Shown: positions 12,991 to 25,863 of the stretch, one piece after another
Layout: every line of letters begins with the position of its first letter
Position numbering within the stretch: the stretch's first letter is position 1
NCBI GenBank assembly: GCA_030737875.1
Contig: CM060912.1
Span: 122,402,993 to 122,466,992 of the forward strand
DNA length: 64,000 nucleotides
Reading direction: 5' to 3'
Source: Allium sativum
Taxonomy: Eukaryota > Streptophyta > Magnoliopsida > Asparagales > Amaryllidaceae
Program-made: the position numbers and the translations under genes
Notes under the pieces: model-generated
The model's input: only the letters and a program-made list of their open reading frames with translations
What the model was told of the DNA's origin: nothing
Database searches by the model: none

Positions 12991-13241
12991 GCTTGTTTGA
13001 TATCGGAGCTTCCAGTTCTTTCATATCTAGTGACCTGGTAGATAGGTTGGGATTGGAACCCGAGATAGTCGATAGACCTTTAGTAGTGACGAACACGATT
13101 GGTGGTTCGACTAGCCTTAGTATGATTTGTCGTAATGTGGTCTTATCGAGTTATGGATGTATGTTTGTTTGTGATTGCTTTGTCTTGGGCTTTACTGGGT
13201 TTGGCATTATTTTAGGAGTCGATTGGCTCTAAAGTTACGGG
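12991..13241 (+). pseudogene. Element A aspartic protease
   Basis: A frameshift near 12990 separates gag from this frame. It begins with an altered active site, DIGASSSFIS, where family members have D-S/T-G-A. It ends with the conserved ILGVDWL hydrophobic strand, directly followed by a TAA at 13230-13232. In retrotransposons this enzyme cuts the Gag-Pol polyprotein. The Ile in the active site and the stop make it inactive. Confidence 0.85.
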
Positions 13242-14868
13242 GTGGTGGTAGACTGTGAGGGCTTTTTGGTGACAGTTAGGGCAGACGATGGGCGGAGGGT
13301 AGTATTTGATAGCCTGCCTAGTGGCGGGGTGATGGCTAGTTTTCTAAACTCCCTCGACATCCCATATGATGAGTTGTCAGGTTTGCCCGTGGTTGGCCAG
13401 TATCCGGACGTCTTCGAGGAAGTGACCGGACTTCCACCACACCAAGAGATTGAGTTCCGTATCAACTTGGTGAAAGATGCCAGACCTGTAGTGATGCCAC
13501 TTCGTCGTATGGCACCAAGGGAGCAGCGAGAGCTCGGGGTGCAAGTCAGCAATCTTTTGAAGAAGGGATTTATCAGAAGAAGTGTTTCTGAGTGGGGAGC
13601 ACCAGTGTTGTTTGCTACCAAGGTGGATAGTTCCCTTCGATTGTGTGTAGAATACCGCGAATTGAATAAAGTGACGAGGAAGAATAAGTATCCTCTGCCG
13701 TGGATAGATGATCTGTTTGATCAGTTGAGTGGAGCGAGAGTGTTTTCTCTGTTGGATCTCGCGACAGGTTTTCATCAGCTTAGAGTGAAAGCTGAGAGTA
13801 TAGCTAAAACGACATTTCAGACGCCGTCTGGATTTTATGAGTGGTTGGTGATGCCATTTGGGCTGACCAATGCGCCAGCATATTTTGTGGATCTTATGAA
13901 TAGGGTATTCAGAGATCAGTTGAATAAGTTTGTTCTTGTGTTCGTGGACGATATCTTGGTTTACTCAAGGACAGAGGAAGAACACAAGGAACATTTGAGG
14001 ACAGTGATGGAGGTGTTAAGGAAACACCAATTGAAAGCGAAGTTTTATAAGTGTCACTTCTGGAGGAGGGAAGTGAGATTCTTGGGCCATGTTGTTTCAG
14101 AGAGTGGTATTGCCGTGGATCCTGCGAAGGTAGCAACAGTACAAGATTGGTCTACGCCCAAGAATGCAACAGACGTAAGAAGTTTCTTGGGGTTAGCTGG
14201 ATATTATCGTAAGTTTATCCAAGACTTCTCCAAGATAGCAGCACCGTTGACTCAGTTGACCAAGAAGAATCAAGCTTTCGTCTGGGATGAAAAGTGCGAG
14301 AATGCATTTAAGAGTCTGAAGGAAATGTTGACGCATGCACCAGTGTTAGTCATTCCTAAGGGGAATGAAGAGATGACAGTATATACAGATGCATGTGGTA
14401 CCGGGCTAGGTGCTGTATTGATGCAAGGAGGTAGGGTTGTAGCTTATGCTAGTCGGCAACTGAAACCGCATGAGAAAAGATATCCTACCCACGACTTGGA
14501 ATTGGCAGCGATCGTGTTCGCATTGAAGATGTGGAGACACTATCTCTTGGGAGAAAGATTTGAGTTGTTTACGGATCATAAATCATTAAAGTATCTTTTC
14601 TCTCAGAAGGATTTGAATCTTCGTCAGTAGAGATGGTTAGAGTTCTTGGCTTCATATGATTTTGATATCGTATACACACCAGGCAAGGGCAATGCGGTAG
14701 CTGATGCCTTGAGTAGAAGACTTGCAAGTTTAGGGGCTATGTTTCTTGAATGGAAGCAACTGGAGTACATCGCAGGGTATGATTTCAGACCAAAGTGCGA
14801 ATTGGATCCAGAAATGTTAGCAAGTTTGACGATCAGGCCCACTTTGATTGAGCGGATTGGTTCCAAGT
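13242..14868 (+). pseudogene. pol: Element A reverse transcriptase and RNase H
   Basis: A 462-codon open frame (13242-14630) covers the linker, the whole RT and most of RNase H. It has the [18 protein letters not shown] entry motif, [26 protein letters not shown], the catalytic FVDDIL near 13941-13955, [12 protein letters not shown] in the thumb, and the RNase H motifs [15 protein letters not shown] and [14 protein letters not shown] at 14628-14630 interrupts it, after which RWLEFLASYDFDIVYTPGKG continues to another TAG near 14868. This is the longest surviving frame in the window. RT copies the element RNA and RNase H removes it. Upstream protease and downstream integrase are broken, so the copy is dead as an autonomous unit. 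Confidence 0.95.
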
Positions 14869-15795
14869 AGAGGGACGATCCTAATCTACTGGAAATCATC
14901 TCCAAGTTAGAGATGGGTATCGATGAGGAGATGAGCAAGTATGGACTTGATCGAGATGGATGGCTTCGAAAGAATGAAAAGCTAGTTGTGCCCAAAGTAG
15001 ATGGATTGAGAGATGAAGTGCTTAGAGAATGTCATCACTCAAAGTTAACTATACATCTCGGTGGTAACAAGATGTATCGAGATATGAAGCAGACCTACTA
15101 TTGGGAAGGAATGAAAAAAGACGTTGGGAAGTTTATATCCAAGTGCATGAATTGCCAGTTAGTTAAAGCTGAGCAGAAGAAGCCTAGTGGTTTGTTACAG
15201 CCATTAGAAATCCCTGAATGGAAATGGGAGCAAGTTTCAATGGATTTCATCAATGGTTTACCAAGGACTAGATCGGGCCATGACAGCATTTGGGTGATTG
15301 TTGACTGATTGACCAAGAGTGCAAGGTTCATACCGATCAAATCGAATAGAACGGCGGCTAAGTTGGCAGGACTATATATGAAGTGGATAGTGAGATTTCA
15401 TGGAGTACCTTAAAGCATTGTGAGCGACCGAGATCCATTATTTACTAGTGGGTTTTGGAAGAGCTTACAAGAGGCATTAGGGTCAGAATTACATCTCAGT
15501 ACCGCATATCATCCTCAAACCGACGGACAGACAGAGAGAGTGAATCGAGTGTTAAGAAGATTTTTTGCGAGCTTGTGTATTGGATTTTGGTGGATCATGG
15601 GATGACCATTTGCATCTGGTAGAGTTTGCATATAATAACAGTTATCAATGCAGTATTGGTATGGCTCCATTTGAAGCTTTACATGGAAGACCGTGCAACT
15701 CACCATCATGTTGGTTAGAGACAGGTGAGAAGTTTGTGCTTGGACCAGATGTAGTAAGAGAAACCTCAGACAAGATCAAGATTATTCAACAATGA
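14869..15795 (+). pseudogene. Element A integrase (zinc finger and catalytic core)
   Basis: The H2C2 zinc-finger region is readable: ECHHSKLTIHLGGNKMYRDM followed by a CMNC pair. The core follows with the first catalytic Asp in WEQVSMDFINGLPRTRSGHD, the second Asp in [12 protein letters not shown], and the Glu in the [15 protein letters not shown] segment. The frame is broken by TGA near 15306, TAA near 15411, a frameshift near 15595 and TGA near 15793. Integrase inserts the cDNA; this one cannot be translated whole. Confidence 0.92.
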
Positions 15796-16273
15796 ATGAA
15801 GGCCGCTCAAGATAGGCAGAAGAATTATGTTGATAAGAGACGAAGAGATTTGAAATTCTCAGTTGGTGACATGGTATTCGTTAAGATCTCACCGTTGAAG
15901 AGCGTGATTCATTTTGGTAAGAAAGGCAAGTTAGCACCAAGGTTTGTTGGTCCATTCCCAGTTCTCGAACAAGTTGGAAATTTAGCATATAGAGTTGAGT
16001 TACCAGAGAAGATGGCAGGAGTTCACAACGTATTTCATGTTTGCCAGTTAAGGAAGTTTGTCCATTTCACCAGATCAGTTGGATGACATCAAGGTTGAAC
16101 CTGAGGCGGTTGGGAACTGCAAGTCTATGCGTATCGTCGGGAACGATACGAAGCCGCTTCGAAGGAAGGTGGTGAGACTAGTCAAAGTTCAGTGGGGTGA
16201 TGATGAGAAAGACTGTACTTGGGAAATAGAGGAGGACATACGGAAGAAGTATCCAGAACTCTTTGCCTGGTAA
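15796..16273 (+). pseudogene. Element A integrase C-terminus with chromodomain
   Basis: The first part has the GPY/F-type module with APRFVGPFPVLEQVGNLAYR and the VHNVFHVCQLRKFV segment. After a frameshift near 16060 comes a chromodomain-like tail with VRLVKVQWGDDEKDCTWEIE and the end KKYPELFAW. Chromodomains of this clade tether the integration complex to marked chromatin. The tail shows which clade C and D may depend on. Confidence 0.9.
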
Positions 16274-16429
16274 GTCTTTATATTAGTATAGTACTCCCCT
16301 GTTAGTAAACCGCATGCTAGGATAGGCTTGTTATGTTTGTTTTGCATGTTTTACTGTTGTGAATGGTTGATAGGCATGCAGGATCTTTTTGTATGTTTTG
16401 GTTAAGGAATTTCGGGGACGAAATTTCTT

Positions 16430-16441
16430 AAGGGGGGAGAG
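16430..16441 (+). promoter_or_regulatory. Polypurine tract of element A
   Basis: The purine run AAGGGGGGAGAG sits directly before the TGTAAC LTR start. Upstream lies TTTCGGGGACGAAATTTCTT, the context shared with elements B, C and D. It primes plus-strand cDNA synthesis. Confidence 0.9.
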
Positions 16442-18924
16442 TGTAACGACCCGTATTCTACGCATCGGAAGATCGTAGAATATATATTTCTTCTTCGTAT
16501 GAAGTCGTATACTTTTGGGGAACGACTATTGGGGTCATTTCCCATGTTCATGATTTTTGTCGATTTTTAAATGACCATTTTGCCCCTAGTTGATCTTGTT
16601 TCGTTCATAACTTTTGATTGGTAAGGAGTTTTGACTTGAAACCACTTCGATTAGATTCATTTGATGGTTTACCTTTCCGTAGAGTGGTCATAATAGCCAA
16701 ACGGACTTACCTTTTGGGAAATATGGCTGAAATAAGGTTTGGAAGTTAGAAAACAACATAATTGGGCTTAACCGGGTGATTAGCAGCTTGTCCCATAACC
16801 CATTTCGGGATTAGGTTTATGGGAGGGCTGAAAGGGTTAGGAAAATCATTTCATTTCAGTTTTCTCAGCCGCCACAAATCTCCCTTAAGATTTAGCAATG
16901 GCCTCCATCTTCTAAAACGCTCCAAAACACCTTTTTGTCATTGTCTAATCAAGTTTTAGCCTCATCAACATCAAATCAAGTCTAATTAACGTCAAATTAG
17001 AGGCAAAGGCTGCTGTGTGTATTAGGATTCGTGCCAAACAGTAGATTCTTTCAGATTTGAGATTTTATTGTAGCCAAGGTTAGTGATTAGCTTGCTTTTT
17101 ACACTAATTATGGCTAATTGGTATTGATTAGTGTTAATTAGCAATTTTAAACGTAATTAAAATCTGGAAAAATATTTATAAATTCTTAAATGATGTTTTA
17201 GACCTCTGTTAGAAACTTGGGTTAATTTGGTTAAGTTTTGTTAATCCTATGATTAGTTTTGCTTAAATATGCTTAAGGGAAAATATGGGGTTTTGGCTAT
17301 GTTTGATCTGTTTTAACATATCATGTTATTGTTTTGGTGTTTGTGGATGTTTGTACATGTTGCTATGACTGTATGGTATGCTTTATGATTGTCTAGAAGC
17401 GTTAGATTGGTCGAAAACGCCGTCGAATGGCGTAAAACAGTTGCTGGAAGAAGTTGCAGGAAATTCTGCAGGACCCGGATCGGATCGCCCACCCCCCCTC
17501 CCCCCCCCCCCCCCCCCCGCCCCCAACCTCGACCCATTCGTGCCACCCTTCACCATGAGCTGGAGCATGGAGCACGACCCGGGCCCAGTGGGTACCCTCC
17601 GACCCGACCTGTTCTTCTGGAGAGTGTCACCATGAACTGATGCTTGAAGGAGGATCATGAGTTGATGGCGCGACTCGACCTGGAGAGCATAACACGATCC
17701 GAACTGACCCGGAGGCACTGCCGCGAACTGCTGATGCACGATGAGCACCATGACCCGATCCAGTGGGTGGGATACGACCCGACCCAATCTGACGTAGGAG
17801 GCACAATCCGAACCGAGGGGCTGATGACCAAGACTTGAAGCAAAGTAAAGTGAAGAAATGAAGACCGATCCGGGAAGATGAAGACCAATTCCCGAGATGC
17901 AAAGGTGGTCCAAATGGAAGTTAGAGCTCAGGATCCAGTTGGGAACCAATGAGTTCACTTCATGAGTTGGGCTTTACTGCGGGATGTGTGCTAAGGGGTT
18001 GTCGATGTCTATGACTTTGGATCACTATGTGTAGGGGGTACGTGAATGGATTCAGGGCCGTAGTGGCCTAGGTACGACCAAAGAGCTATAGACCAATGGA
18101 GTGGGGTCATTTGTAAAGATTTGGTCATGACCCCATGGGGTAAGCTTGGTAGTAGCGTAGTTGTACAGGTCGAACTCCGTCACTACTTCGATGGGTCTTG
18201 TGATTGATAGTGGTGGACATCGTATGCTTTATGCACTGAGTGAGAGGTGTGAGAATGGTTGCTATGATTGATTTGTTTGCTATCGTTATGACATGCACAC
18301 CCCCACCCCCGTATCTTTACACCACTTGTTTTGTGGCACCTTAGAGTATTGTACGGTATGTAGTGCTAACTCTTTGGTTGCAGGTTCAGGTTCAGGTATG
18401 GTTTAGTATACATGTTATTGTTCTGTTTAGCGGCTTATAACTCATACCAGACTTTTGTCTGACCCAGAGTTTTATGTCTCTTCTTATTACTCTGGGTGCT
18501 CTCACGAGCAGACTAGAGACAGGTTAGCTGGGTATGCACGAGTAGCTGATCTGGAGACGAGCAGGAGGCTTCCACGTATGATATATATAGATATTCTCCC
18601 TGTGTTGTTGAAGGTCACTACTTGGGCATTAGTAGTGAATCTTCTGCTTTAGAGACAGTTTTAAAGTTGCAATAATGATGTTGGATCATAAGCTGTATTT
18701 GGATTTCCGCTGCTACGTTGGTTTAGTTTTCAGCTTATACACTGTCTCGCCTGTTTTTATGTCAAGATTATGTTATTATTAAATGTTGTTCCATGCGCTG
18801 TGAGACATTCTACAGGTTCCTTGTGAGTTCATTCTCTTCTTCTGACGACCGTCCTGTGCCAGTTGGACATGTGTACAACGCACTTTTGGAGGAAATGTCG
18901 GCTGGTGCGGGGCGGGCCATCACA
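16442..18924 (+). repeat. Element A 3' LTR
   Basis: It begins TGTAACGACCCG directly after the polypurine tract and ends with CATCACA, about 2.48 kb. It contains a GC-rich patch around 17400-17900 with a long C run. The open frames around this patch are low-complexity by-products. No second LTR exists in the window for comparison. Confidence 0.85.
17492..17518 (+). repeat. Poly-C run in LTR of element A
   Basis: A nearly pure cytosine stretch of about 27 bases, flanked by GC-rich sequence (GACCCGGATCGGATCG). Sequencing or assembly length may be unreliable here. Confidence 0.85.
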
Positions 18925-20354
18925 GCGACTCTATATTTTTATATCATCCATCCTCAGTATATCACCATACTCCAATTCGTACCCAAAATTAAAAACAAAT
19001 CGAACTCCTCCATATACCAGATATGCAACCTCATTTCAACTCATGTCATTCCCCTTCAGTCCATCATTAGTAAAATCGCACCACCATTAAGACCAACATC
19101 AGAACAATTTCCAACAGCAAATCACCAAATAACATCCCATCCTTGCCAATCAAAAACCTATGCAAATCCCTCTTACAGTAATCATTACTGAACTCCAACA
19201 TCCAAAAATCACCCATCCTGTCTCCCATTACCCAACTTTGCGAACTATTTCACAGCTTGAATCGGTCACCCACTGCTACTGTTAACTCAAGCTCAACGCT
19301 TCCAGGTCATCGCAACCAGATCGACTTCGAACTGCGAACCCCAGATGGAGCAAAATAACGTAAACCACTTCTTCCCCAAGCGCTACTCAAAATCGAGCTT
19401 GAGTTCACCCTTCCATTAAACCACAGCCTTCACCCCATCGGCCAACATCTGAGCTCTGATGCGACTTCACTCACCCCACACCAGAATCCGTTGAACCCAG
19501 CGTCAAACTTTAGAACACTCAGCAGTTGTTTAAATCGTGCTGTCGAGTTCCTTGATTTTGATTTGGGTATTTTATTTTTAAAATGAAGGAATTGATTTTT
19601 AGTTTCGGTTGGAAATGAAACTTCGATTTGTTTTCATTCGGAGGTAAAGAGAACGAGCAGATTTGATAATGAGGGTTTCGGTGTTGTATTCGATTTATAA
19701 GGAATGACCTTTTTTTTCATTTGAGGCTTACATTTAAACACGAGAAGGGAACCATTACCATTCATTAAATCAATATTTTACTTGGAGGTGAAGGTGGGAG
19801 ACAAATGTACTGAGTGGAAGGGAAGCAGCTACAAATAAAGGTAGGTTTGCAGTAGATACTTCAGTAGGAAGGAAAAGGTTATATATTTTTTTATTCTTGT
19901 TTATAATTCAACCAATACGATTTTAGTTAATTAAATTATCCCGTCGATTTCGATCTCCTATTTGAACGAAACAACTGACATTCTTAGGGTTAAACCAATA
20001 TTCTGAACATACTAGGATAGGTTACGAAGTCCAGTTCGATCATCTGTAGAAGATATTAACTTAAATTGATTTAAATTAATTTTAAACAATTAATTCTTCG
20101 ATAATCAATTAATATTATTATTCTAGTTCAAACAGGAGTTTGAATTGATATCTGAACTGTTTCCAATTCAGTGTTGATTTTGAATTCAAATAAATTCAAT
20201 TTCGTATTTCAATAATTATATATATTCAAAATAAACCATATTTCGATTTTTAAATCGATAACAAAATATAAAAATTCATTTATATTCTCAAATCAATATT
20301 TAAAATAAATATTAAATATTCAAATTTAATCGACCAGAAATCCGGGTCGTTACA
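18925..20354 (-). repeat. Element C 3' LTR, second part (left copy)
   Basis: Collinear with about 55234-56615 of the right copy. It ends with GGTCGTTACA; its reverse complement TGTAACGACCCGG is the LTR start in element orientation. The part of the LTR corresponding to about 54516-55233 of the right copy is missing from this copy. Confidence 0.9.
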
Positions 20355-20851
20355 TTCTCCCCTCTTAAAAGAATTTTGTTCCCGAAATTACTAAGGTAGG
20401 AAAAGTGCTACAAATCCATTAACTTTTTCAAAATTCACTTATTTTGAAACTCAACTCCTCACAATTCAATAAATTTCAGTTCTACCAAATTTTTTGATTT
20501 ACATTCTTTTTATTTGAACAATCTATATATTTATATTCTGTTTTGAATTAAATTTTAATTCATCTCATTTGTATATATTTCATTCTTATACAAATTTTAT
20601 TTGGTTATATATAACCATTCAAATTTTATATTCTAATTTGATTATAATATTAACATTCAACACATCCACATATTATAATAATTTCAGAAAATTATTCATT
20701 TTCTATCAAAAATAGAATTTTGGGTAAAATTATTTCATTTACTCGCTTTAAAACATTATTTTGTTGAATTTCTCTGTTCAAGTGTTTAGAAATTCCTATC
20801 GACTTCGTGGCGTCCCACGATTCGACCAAAATTCATAAACTTTTATTAACT
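20355..20851 (-). other. Element C internal region, 3' side, with polypurine tract
   Basis: In element orientation this is the sequence upstream of the 3' LTR. It ends with the purine tract AAGAGGGGAGAA (20355-20366 on the opposite strand), preceded by ATTTCGGGAACAAAATTCTT, which closely matches the context in A and B. The remaining approximately 480 bases are AT-rich without an open frame. Confidence 0.8.
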
Positions 20852-21478
20852 CGTAACTCCCCTGGTAAGGAAAGTACGAATTACCGTGAGGACAAGATGA
20901 ATCAGAACGCAAACAGAAGAACATTTCATTGCTTATTACAACAATTCCATTAGAAAACAAGAATATATAGAGTATGAATACTAATTACACATTTCATAAT
21001 TATCAGAGATTTAAATACAGTACTACAGCGGAAAAATAGTACAAAACACAACCGAAATAAATACACGGATACAGAGCTTTCCGAGTATCGTTCCAGCTGT
21101 AAACCAGGATCCTGTGAATATAAATCTGCAAAACCCAACTACTAGCTGCCCATGTCAAAATAAGGGCACCCAGAGTTTAGGTTAAAACAATAAACTCCAG
21201 GCCAGTCATGTGACTGGTGTGAGAACTAAAACAGTTATTAATCTTTATTTTTAAAGTTAGGTGAATCAAGGGACCACGCTGCATGACACGGAATGAGTTT
21301 CCTCCCAAGAATACCAAAGCAGGAAACAAACAGGCAATGCTAAATAAAGAACAATGAAGCTATTATAAGACCCAGGTCCCATCACACAATGCAACGCAAG
21401 ATGGAGGATAGAGTTTTTACTTTATAATAGCCAAAGAATGCTTGATATGTTTAAAACAGATTATTTCTAAATCAGACT

Positions 21479-23395
21479 CCAACTGTAAATTAGTAAGAGA
21501 ACGATTCCCTAAGTATTAACCCCGAAGGCCGAAACCAACATCAGACCAATACCCAGGAAACCACTCATCTTATCTCATTTCCAGTTAGTTTCTAATTTTA
21601 TATACAATCATAAATATCAATCATAGACGACATGAGCGTCCCATGCCACTATGTCGCCAAATATAGGGTTACAATTAAAACCGCAATGTCACGTATTGGA
21701 AATTGGATTTTCGTCATGAACCAAGACAAAAGGATAGTCCTGTGCTAATTCGAGACAATCTAGCCCATGTCTCTGGAACAACCACAACTGCCCCTTGGAT
21801 CGTCAGGGCCGGTCCATACGGAGTGGATTATTATGCCTGAACAACACGTCTCCCCGCCCTATGGGGCGTAAATGAGCCAACGAATGACTCCATCGGTCGC
21901 GGATCAACCGATATAACCGAGGCACCTCGCAACAGCAACAACCACACAGGTGAAAAGTATATAAATGTCAGCCAGTTTAAGCACTGACACCACCTCTAGC
22001 TAGAAGAAAACGCATGTCCTCCCTGAGGTCCTCTCCCGTTTTTGGTTCATACCGGGGTGTGAGGCTCGCGAATTAACGTTACACAAAGCGATGCCACAAA
22101 GGCTGTGCTTTGATCATCAACCACAAGGCTCTGCTTTTCAACAGAAGCCTTGATCATTTGCATCTTAGCATGCCACACAGGCAAACCACTTTATGCAACC
22201 GATATCAATCACACAGAATGAAATCCAATGTCAGACACATAGTCCATTTACAACTTCGTTCTAGGTTTGAACGAAACCGGAGGCCACTTTCCTCACAAAT
22301 CCGTCGATCTCCAAGTACGTCTAGACGACCACCAATTGATTCCCTCCTCTTGGGTGTACAACCCAATCAAGAACATCATTAATCACCCAAACGATGTGAA
22401 GACCTCCGGTCTTCAACCACCGTCTTCATCTTCGACTCATCGTCGTATCAGTTATTCAGAATGGGATAAACCCGGTCTTTCTGAACAACTCACGTATATA
22501 ATAAACAAGTGTTACACAAACACAACATACGCTTCATTCCAATTCATCAGTCACTAACCGTAAATTAGTAAGAGAACAATTCCCCAAATATTAACCCCGA
22601 AGGCTGAAACCAACATCAGATCAATACCCAGGAAACCATTCTTCTTAGCCAACCCACGGTTAGTTTCTAAATTTCACATTCTTATCAGTCACTAACCGTA
22701 AATTAGTAAGAGAACAATTCCCCAAATATTAACCCCGAAGGCCGAAACCAACATCACATCAATACCCAAGAAACCATTCAACTTATCTAAACTCCAGTTA
22801 GTTTCTAATTTTCTTATCTTAATTGGGTTTAAGAACAATATTATTAAAGATACCATTCACGACAAACCCAAATCTCATTCAATTGTTAATCGGGTTAATG
22901 AACAAGTGTTATTCAAAACACTGCCCACGATAAACCCAAAAATCACATTCCATTAATAACGGAATTTTCACGGAAAACAGATCAATATATAATCGATACC
23001 AATTTCCGTATCCAACCAATAATACAAATGGAATAACGGCAAAGGCTTTCTAATTCCATATATAGTACTGGTCTTCCTCCACAGAAGCTCTCTTCGATTA
23101 TTACTAAATCGAATTCCATTCCATTCCAATTTATATATTGGAAAACTTTACTTTGGAAAATTTCCATTAAATCTAAATAAAAAGATTTATAAATTCCAAA
23201 TCACATTTCACTGTTAATCGGGTTAAAGAACGAATGTCGTTTAAAACACAGTTCACGATAAACCCAATTCCCATTCCATTAGTCTCTAACTGTAAATTGG
23301 TAACAGAATAGTTCCCTAAATATTAACCCCGAAGGCCGAAACCAACATTAGATCAATATCCAAGAAACCATTCAACTTAACTGATCCCCAGTTAG
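21479..23395 (-). ncRNA. Four 110-nt paired-end modules in D LTR 1
   Basis: Copies are at 21479-21588, 22554-22663, 22692-22801 and 23286-23395, each exactly 110 nt. Plus-strand end pairs are CCAACTG/CAGTTAG, CTAACCG/CGGTTAG, CTAACCG/CAGTTAG and CTAACTG/CAGTTAG. All four pair over seven positions on the sense (minus) strand, the second by a compensatory double change. Structured RNA is inferred. Confidence 0.5.
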
Positions 23396-24428
23396 TTCCT
23401 AATTTTCTTAACTCCATTTGGGTTTAAGAACAGTATTATTAAAGATACCGTTCACGACAAACCCAAAATCACATTAGATATTAAATACAAGGCTCTGAAT
23501 AGAAAATATATCGGCTTATATTCAATATCAATTTCTGAAACCAACAAATATCGTATTGGAAATAACGATATAGATATATCTTTCAAATTTCCACGACCAT
23601 ATCTGTGTAATCACGAAATCCAACATCGAAACATCCCAAAGATAATTTCGATTCAAATCCATTCCAATTCATATATTGGAAATTTCTGGTTATTTTAAAA
23701 CCATTTCAAATCTAGTTCAAAATGAGTCCATTTCGATAAAAATATATTTTTATCTTTTCAAATAGGGAATTTTTCATCCCAGTTATCTCTAAATCATTTA
23801 TTTTGATTTTACATAAATTATTAATATTTTTAATAATTTTATCAAGGCCCGTACAGTCGATTTCCAATAACGGCCACCGAACTGCACTTACAGCGAGCTT
23901 TTCTAAATTTGATTTGGACGTATCTCCAAATCCAACCGTTGGATTTCAAATTTCTAATATTATTGGAAAGATCTTTTCGATATGAACCCAATGGTTCCGG
24001 TTTCAGGAAAATCCGACGGTCGGATCTCCCGTAACGTCTATTCGAAGTCAATGGTCGAAATTCGCGAGCTACCGCGGCGCGGCGCATTCTATTCTGGCCA
24101 TTTAGTATATAATATATATATATATATATTATATTTCATCGATTACCATTTAAAACGTATTTTATAAATCGTTTTAAATTCATTTTAAAAACAATTTCAA
24201 CTTCATATTCAATTTCAAATCAAAATTGAATATTCCATATCATCGATATATATATATATAAATGATAATATTTTTCAAAACGTTATATTTTGAAATCACT
24301 TCTTTTTCGATATTCGAATAAAATCGTTATAAATATCGTTCACGTCAAAATGGCGCAAATCTAATCAACAGGGCTTTATACATTTCAATAACTTCGTTAT
24401 TCTATTCAACAAATGAATATTTTCTTCA

Positions 24429-24503
24429 ACACATGAATATATATTTTATTTCAACACATGAATATATATTTTATTTCAACACATGAATATATATTTTATT
24501 TCA
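24429..24503 (-). repeat. 25-bp tandem repeat in D LTR 1
   Basis: Three units of 25 bases begin with ACACATGAATATATATTTTA at 24429, 24454 and 24479. Confidence 0.85.
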
Positions 24504-25570
24504 ATAGGAATGAGGCCCAATCAATTACCATATAACGTTAATTATATGGATTCCATATAACACATGTATATAATTGCAACGACAAATAACAATCATCAAC
24601 CAAAGTGCACCACACAACTGTCTGTCAACCAATCAATCGACACACAACTATTCAATTGGGACTAGTGTACGTCAAATATCATTCCAATACCCGTGTGGGA
24701 ATCAACAAACACAGATTTTATTGGTGCAGTTGGGGGATGTGTAAAATTTATCGTCCCAATCAATATCAGTTTAAACAGTGTGCATAAACAAATCGTCAAA
24801 TTTGTAAATGAATATTTCTTTTTATTCACATACACATTAAAAATTATATTTTCAACGATATAATATTTTTTATTCAACCTATGAATATTCTATTCAGTTC
24901 ATTTATTCAATAAAATGATTTTTTTTATTTTTCTAACTTATTTTAGAAAATTTTGGCGGCATAACGGCACGATACTAGAAACGGGACAAGGCATAGCCTT
25001 ATCCCCGGTCTAATAATGGCCCACGCCATACACATACCCATCTAATCAATTCGATTTCACCCAAACAACCAAATTCAAACAAATAATTCCATCAACCAAA
25101 TAACCAAACAAACAAGTCCATGGTCAGTGGACGATGGTGTCGGGTGCTACTAAGCACCGTCTGCATCCTAATATATATTTCTAACTAGGAAATAAAATAA
25201 AGCGAGAAGTTCTCACCTTGGAGATCCACTCCTCCATTCTCTATTTCTGAGCGGTTCGGATTTGCCTTTAATGCCAACGCAGTCTTCTCTACGCTGTTCA
25301 TATATAAAAATCACATTTTTATTTCACCGCTATGAAAATCACATTTTTATTTCACTATACACTTAATAAAAATCAGATCTTTATTTCGTTACATATATAA
25401 AAATTATATTTCTATATTCTTTCTTCACTACATAAAAAATTATATTTTTATTCTCTACACGATATAAATATTATATTTTTATTCTCTTCACTATATAAAA
25501 ATCGTATTTTTACTTTACTACACATATAAAAATTATATTTTTATATCTCTACATATATAAAAATTATATT

Positions 25571-25725
25571 TTTAACCTTTCTATAATATAAAAATTATAT
25601 TTTTAACCTTTCTATAATATAAAAATTATATTTTTAACCTTTCTATATTATAAAAATAATATTTTTAACCTTTCTATAATATAATAATAATATTTTTAAC
25701 CTTTATATATCATATAAAAATATAA
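25571..25725 (-). repeat. 31-bp tandem repeat in D LTR 1
   Basis: Five units with TTTAACCTTTCTATAATATA starts at 25571, 25602, 25633, 25664 and 25695, that is, an exact 31-base period. The other LTRs have fewer copies. Confidence 0.88.
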
Positions 25726-25863
25726 GCTTTACCTTATAGAAATATATATATATAACCTTTACCATATAAAAACTAACCTAAAAACTAATTTCAGTTTTAA
25801 TAAACAAATAAATTTCTGTTTTATTAAATAAAATAAAGAAAAGGGGAGGGAAAATTTACCGTG

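Larger units (their letters stand above)
11857..18924 (+). mobile_element. Element A: 5'-truncated Del/Tekay-type Ty3/gypsy chromovirus
   Basis: The element keeps gag, protease, RT, RNase H, integrase, chromodomain, polypurine tract and a 3' LTR, but no 5' LTR or primer site is found upstream of gag, where the CACTA end abuts. Domain order (integrase after RNase H, C-terminal chromodomain) marks it as a chromovirus, and the terminal YPELF is typical of the Tekay group. It carries at least seven in-frame stops and three frameshifts. It lies in the left LTR of element C: the base pattern after its LTR (GCGAC at 18925-18929, then CTCTATATTTTT) matches the undisturbed right copy near 55234, where the five bases are ACAAC. 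Confidence 0.9.

Noticed and set aside
12598..13775. Minus-strand open frames opposite gag and RT of element A
   Set aside because: Shadows of the real plus-strand coding sequence, without domain motifs.
17378..17958. Several overlapping Pro- or Gly-rich open frames on both strands
   Set aside because: They are produced by the poly-C/GC-rich patch of an LTR, and all frames are open for the same reason.
23842..24087. Minus-strand 81-codon frame in D LTR 1
   Set aside because: It overlaps the 93-bp segment missing in the other LTRs and has no conserved counterpart.
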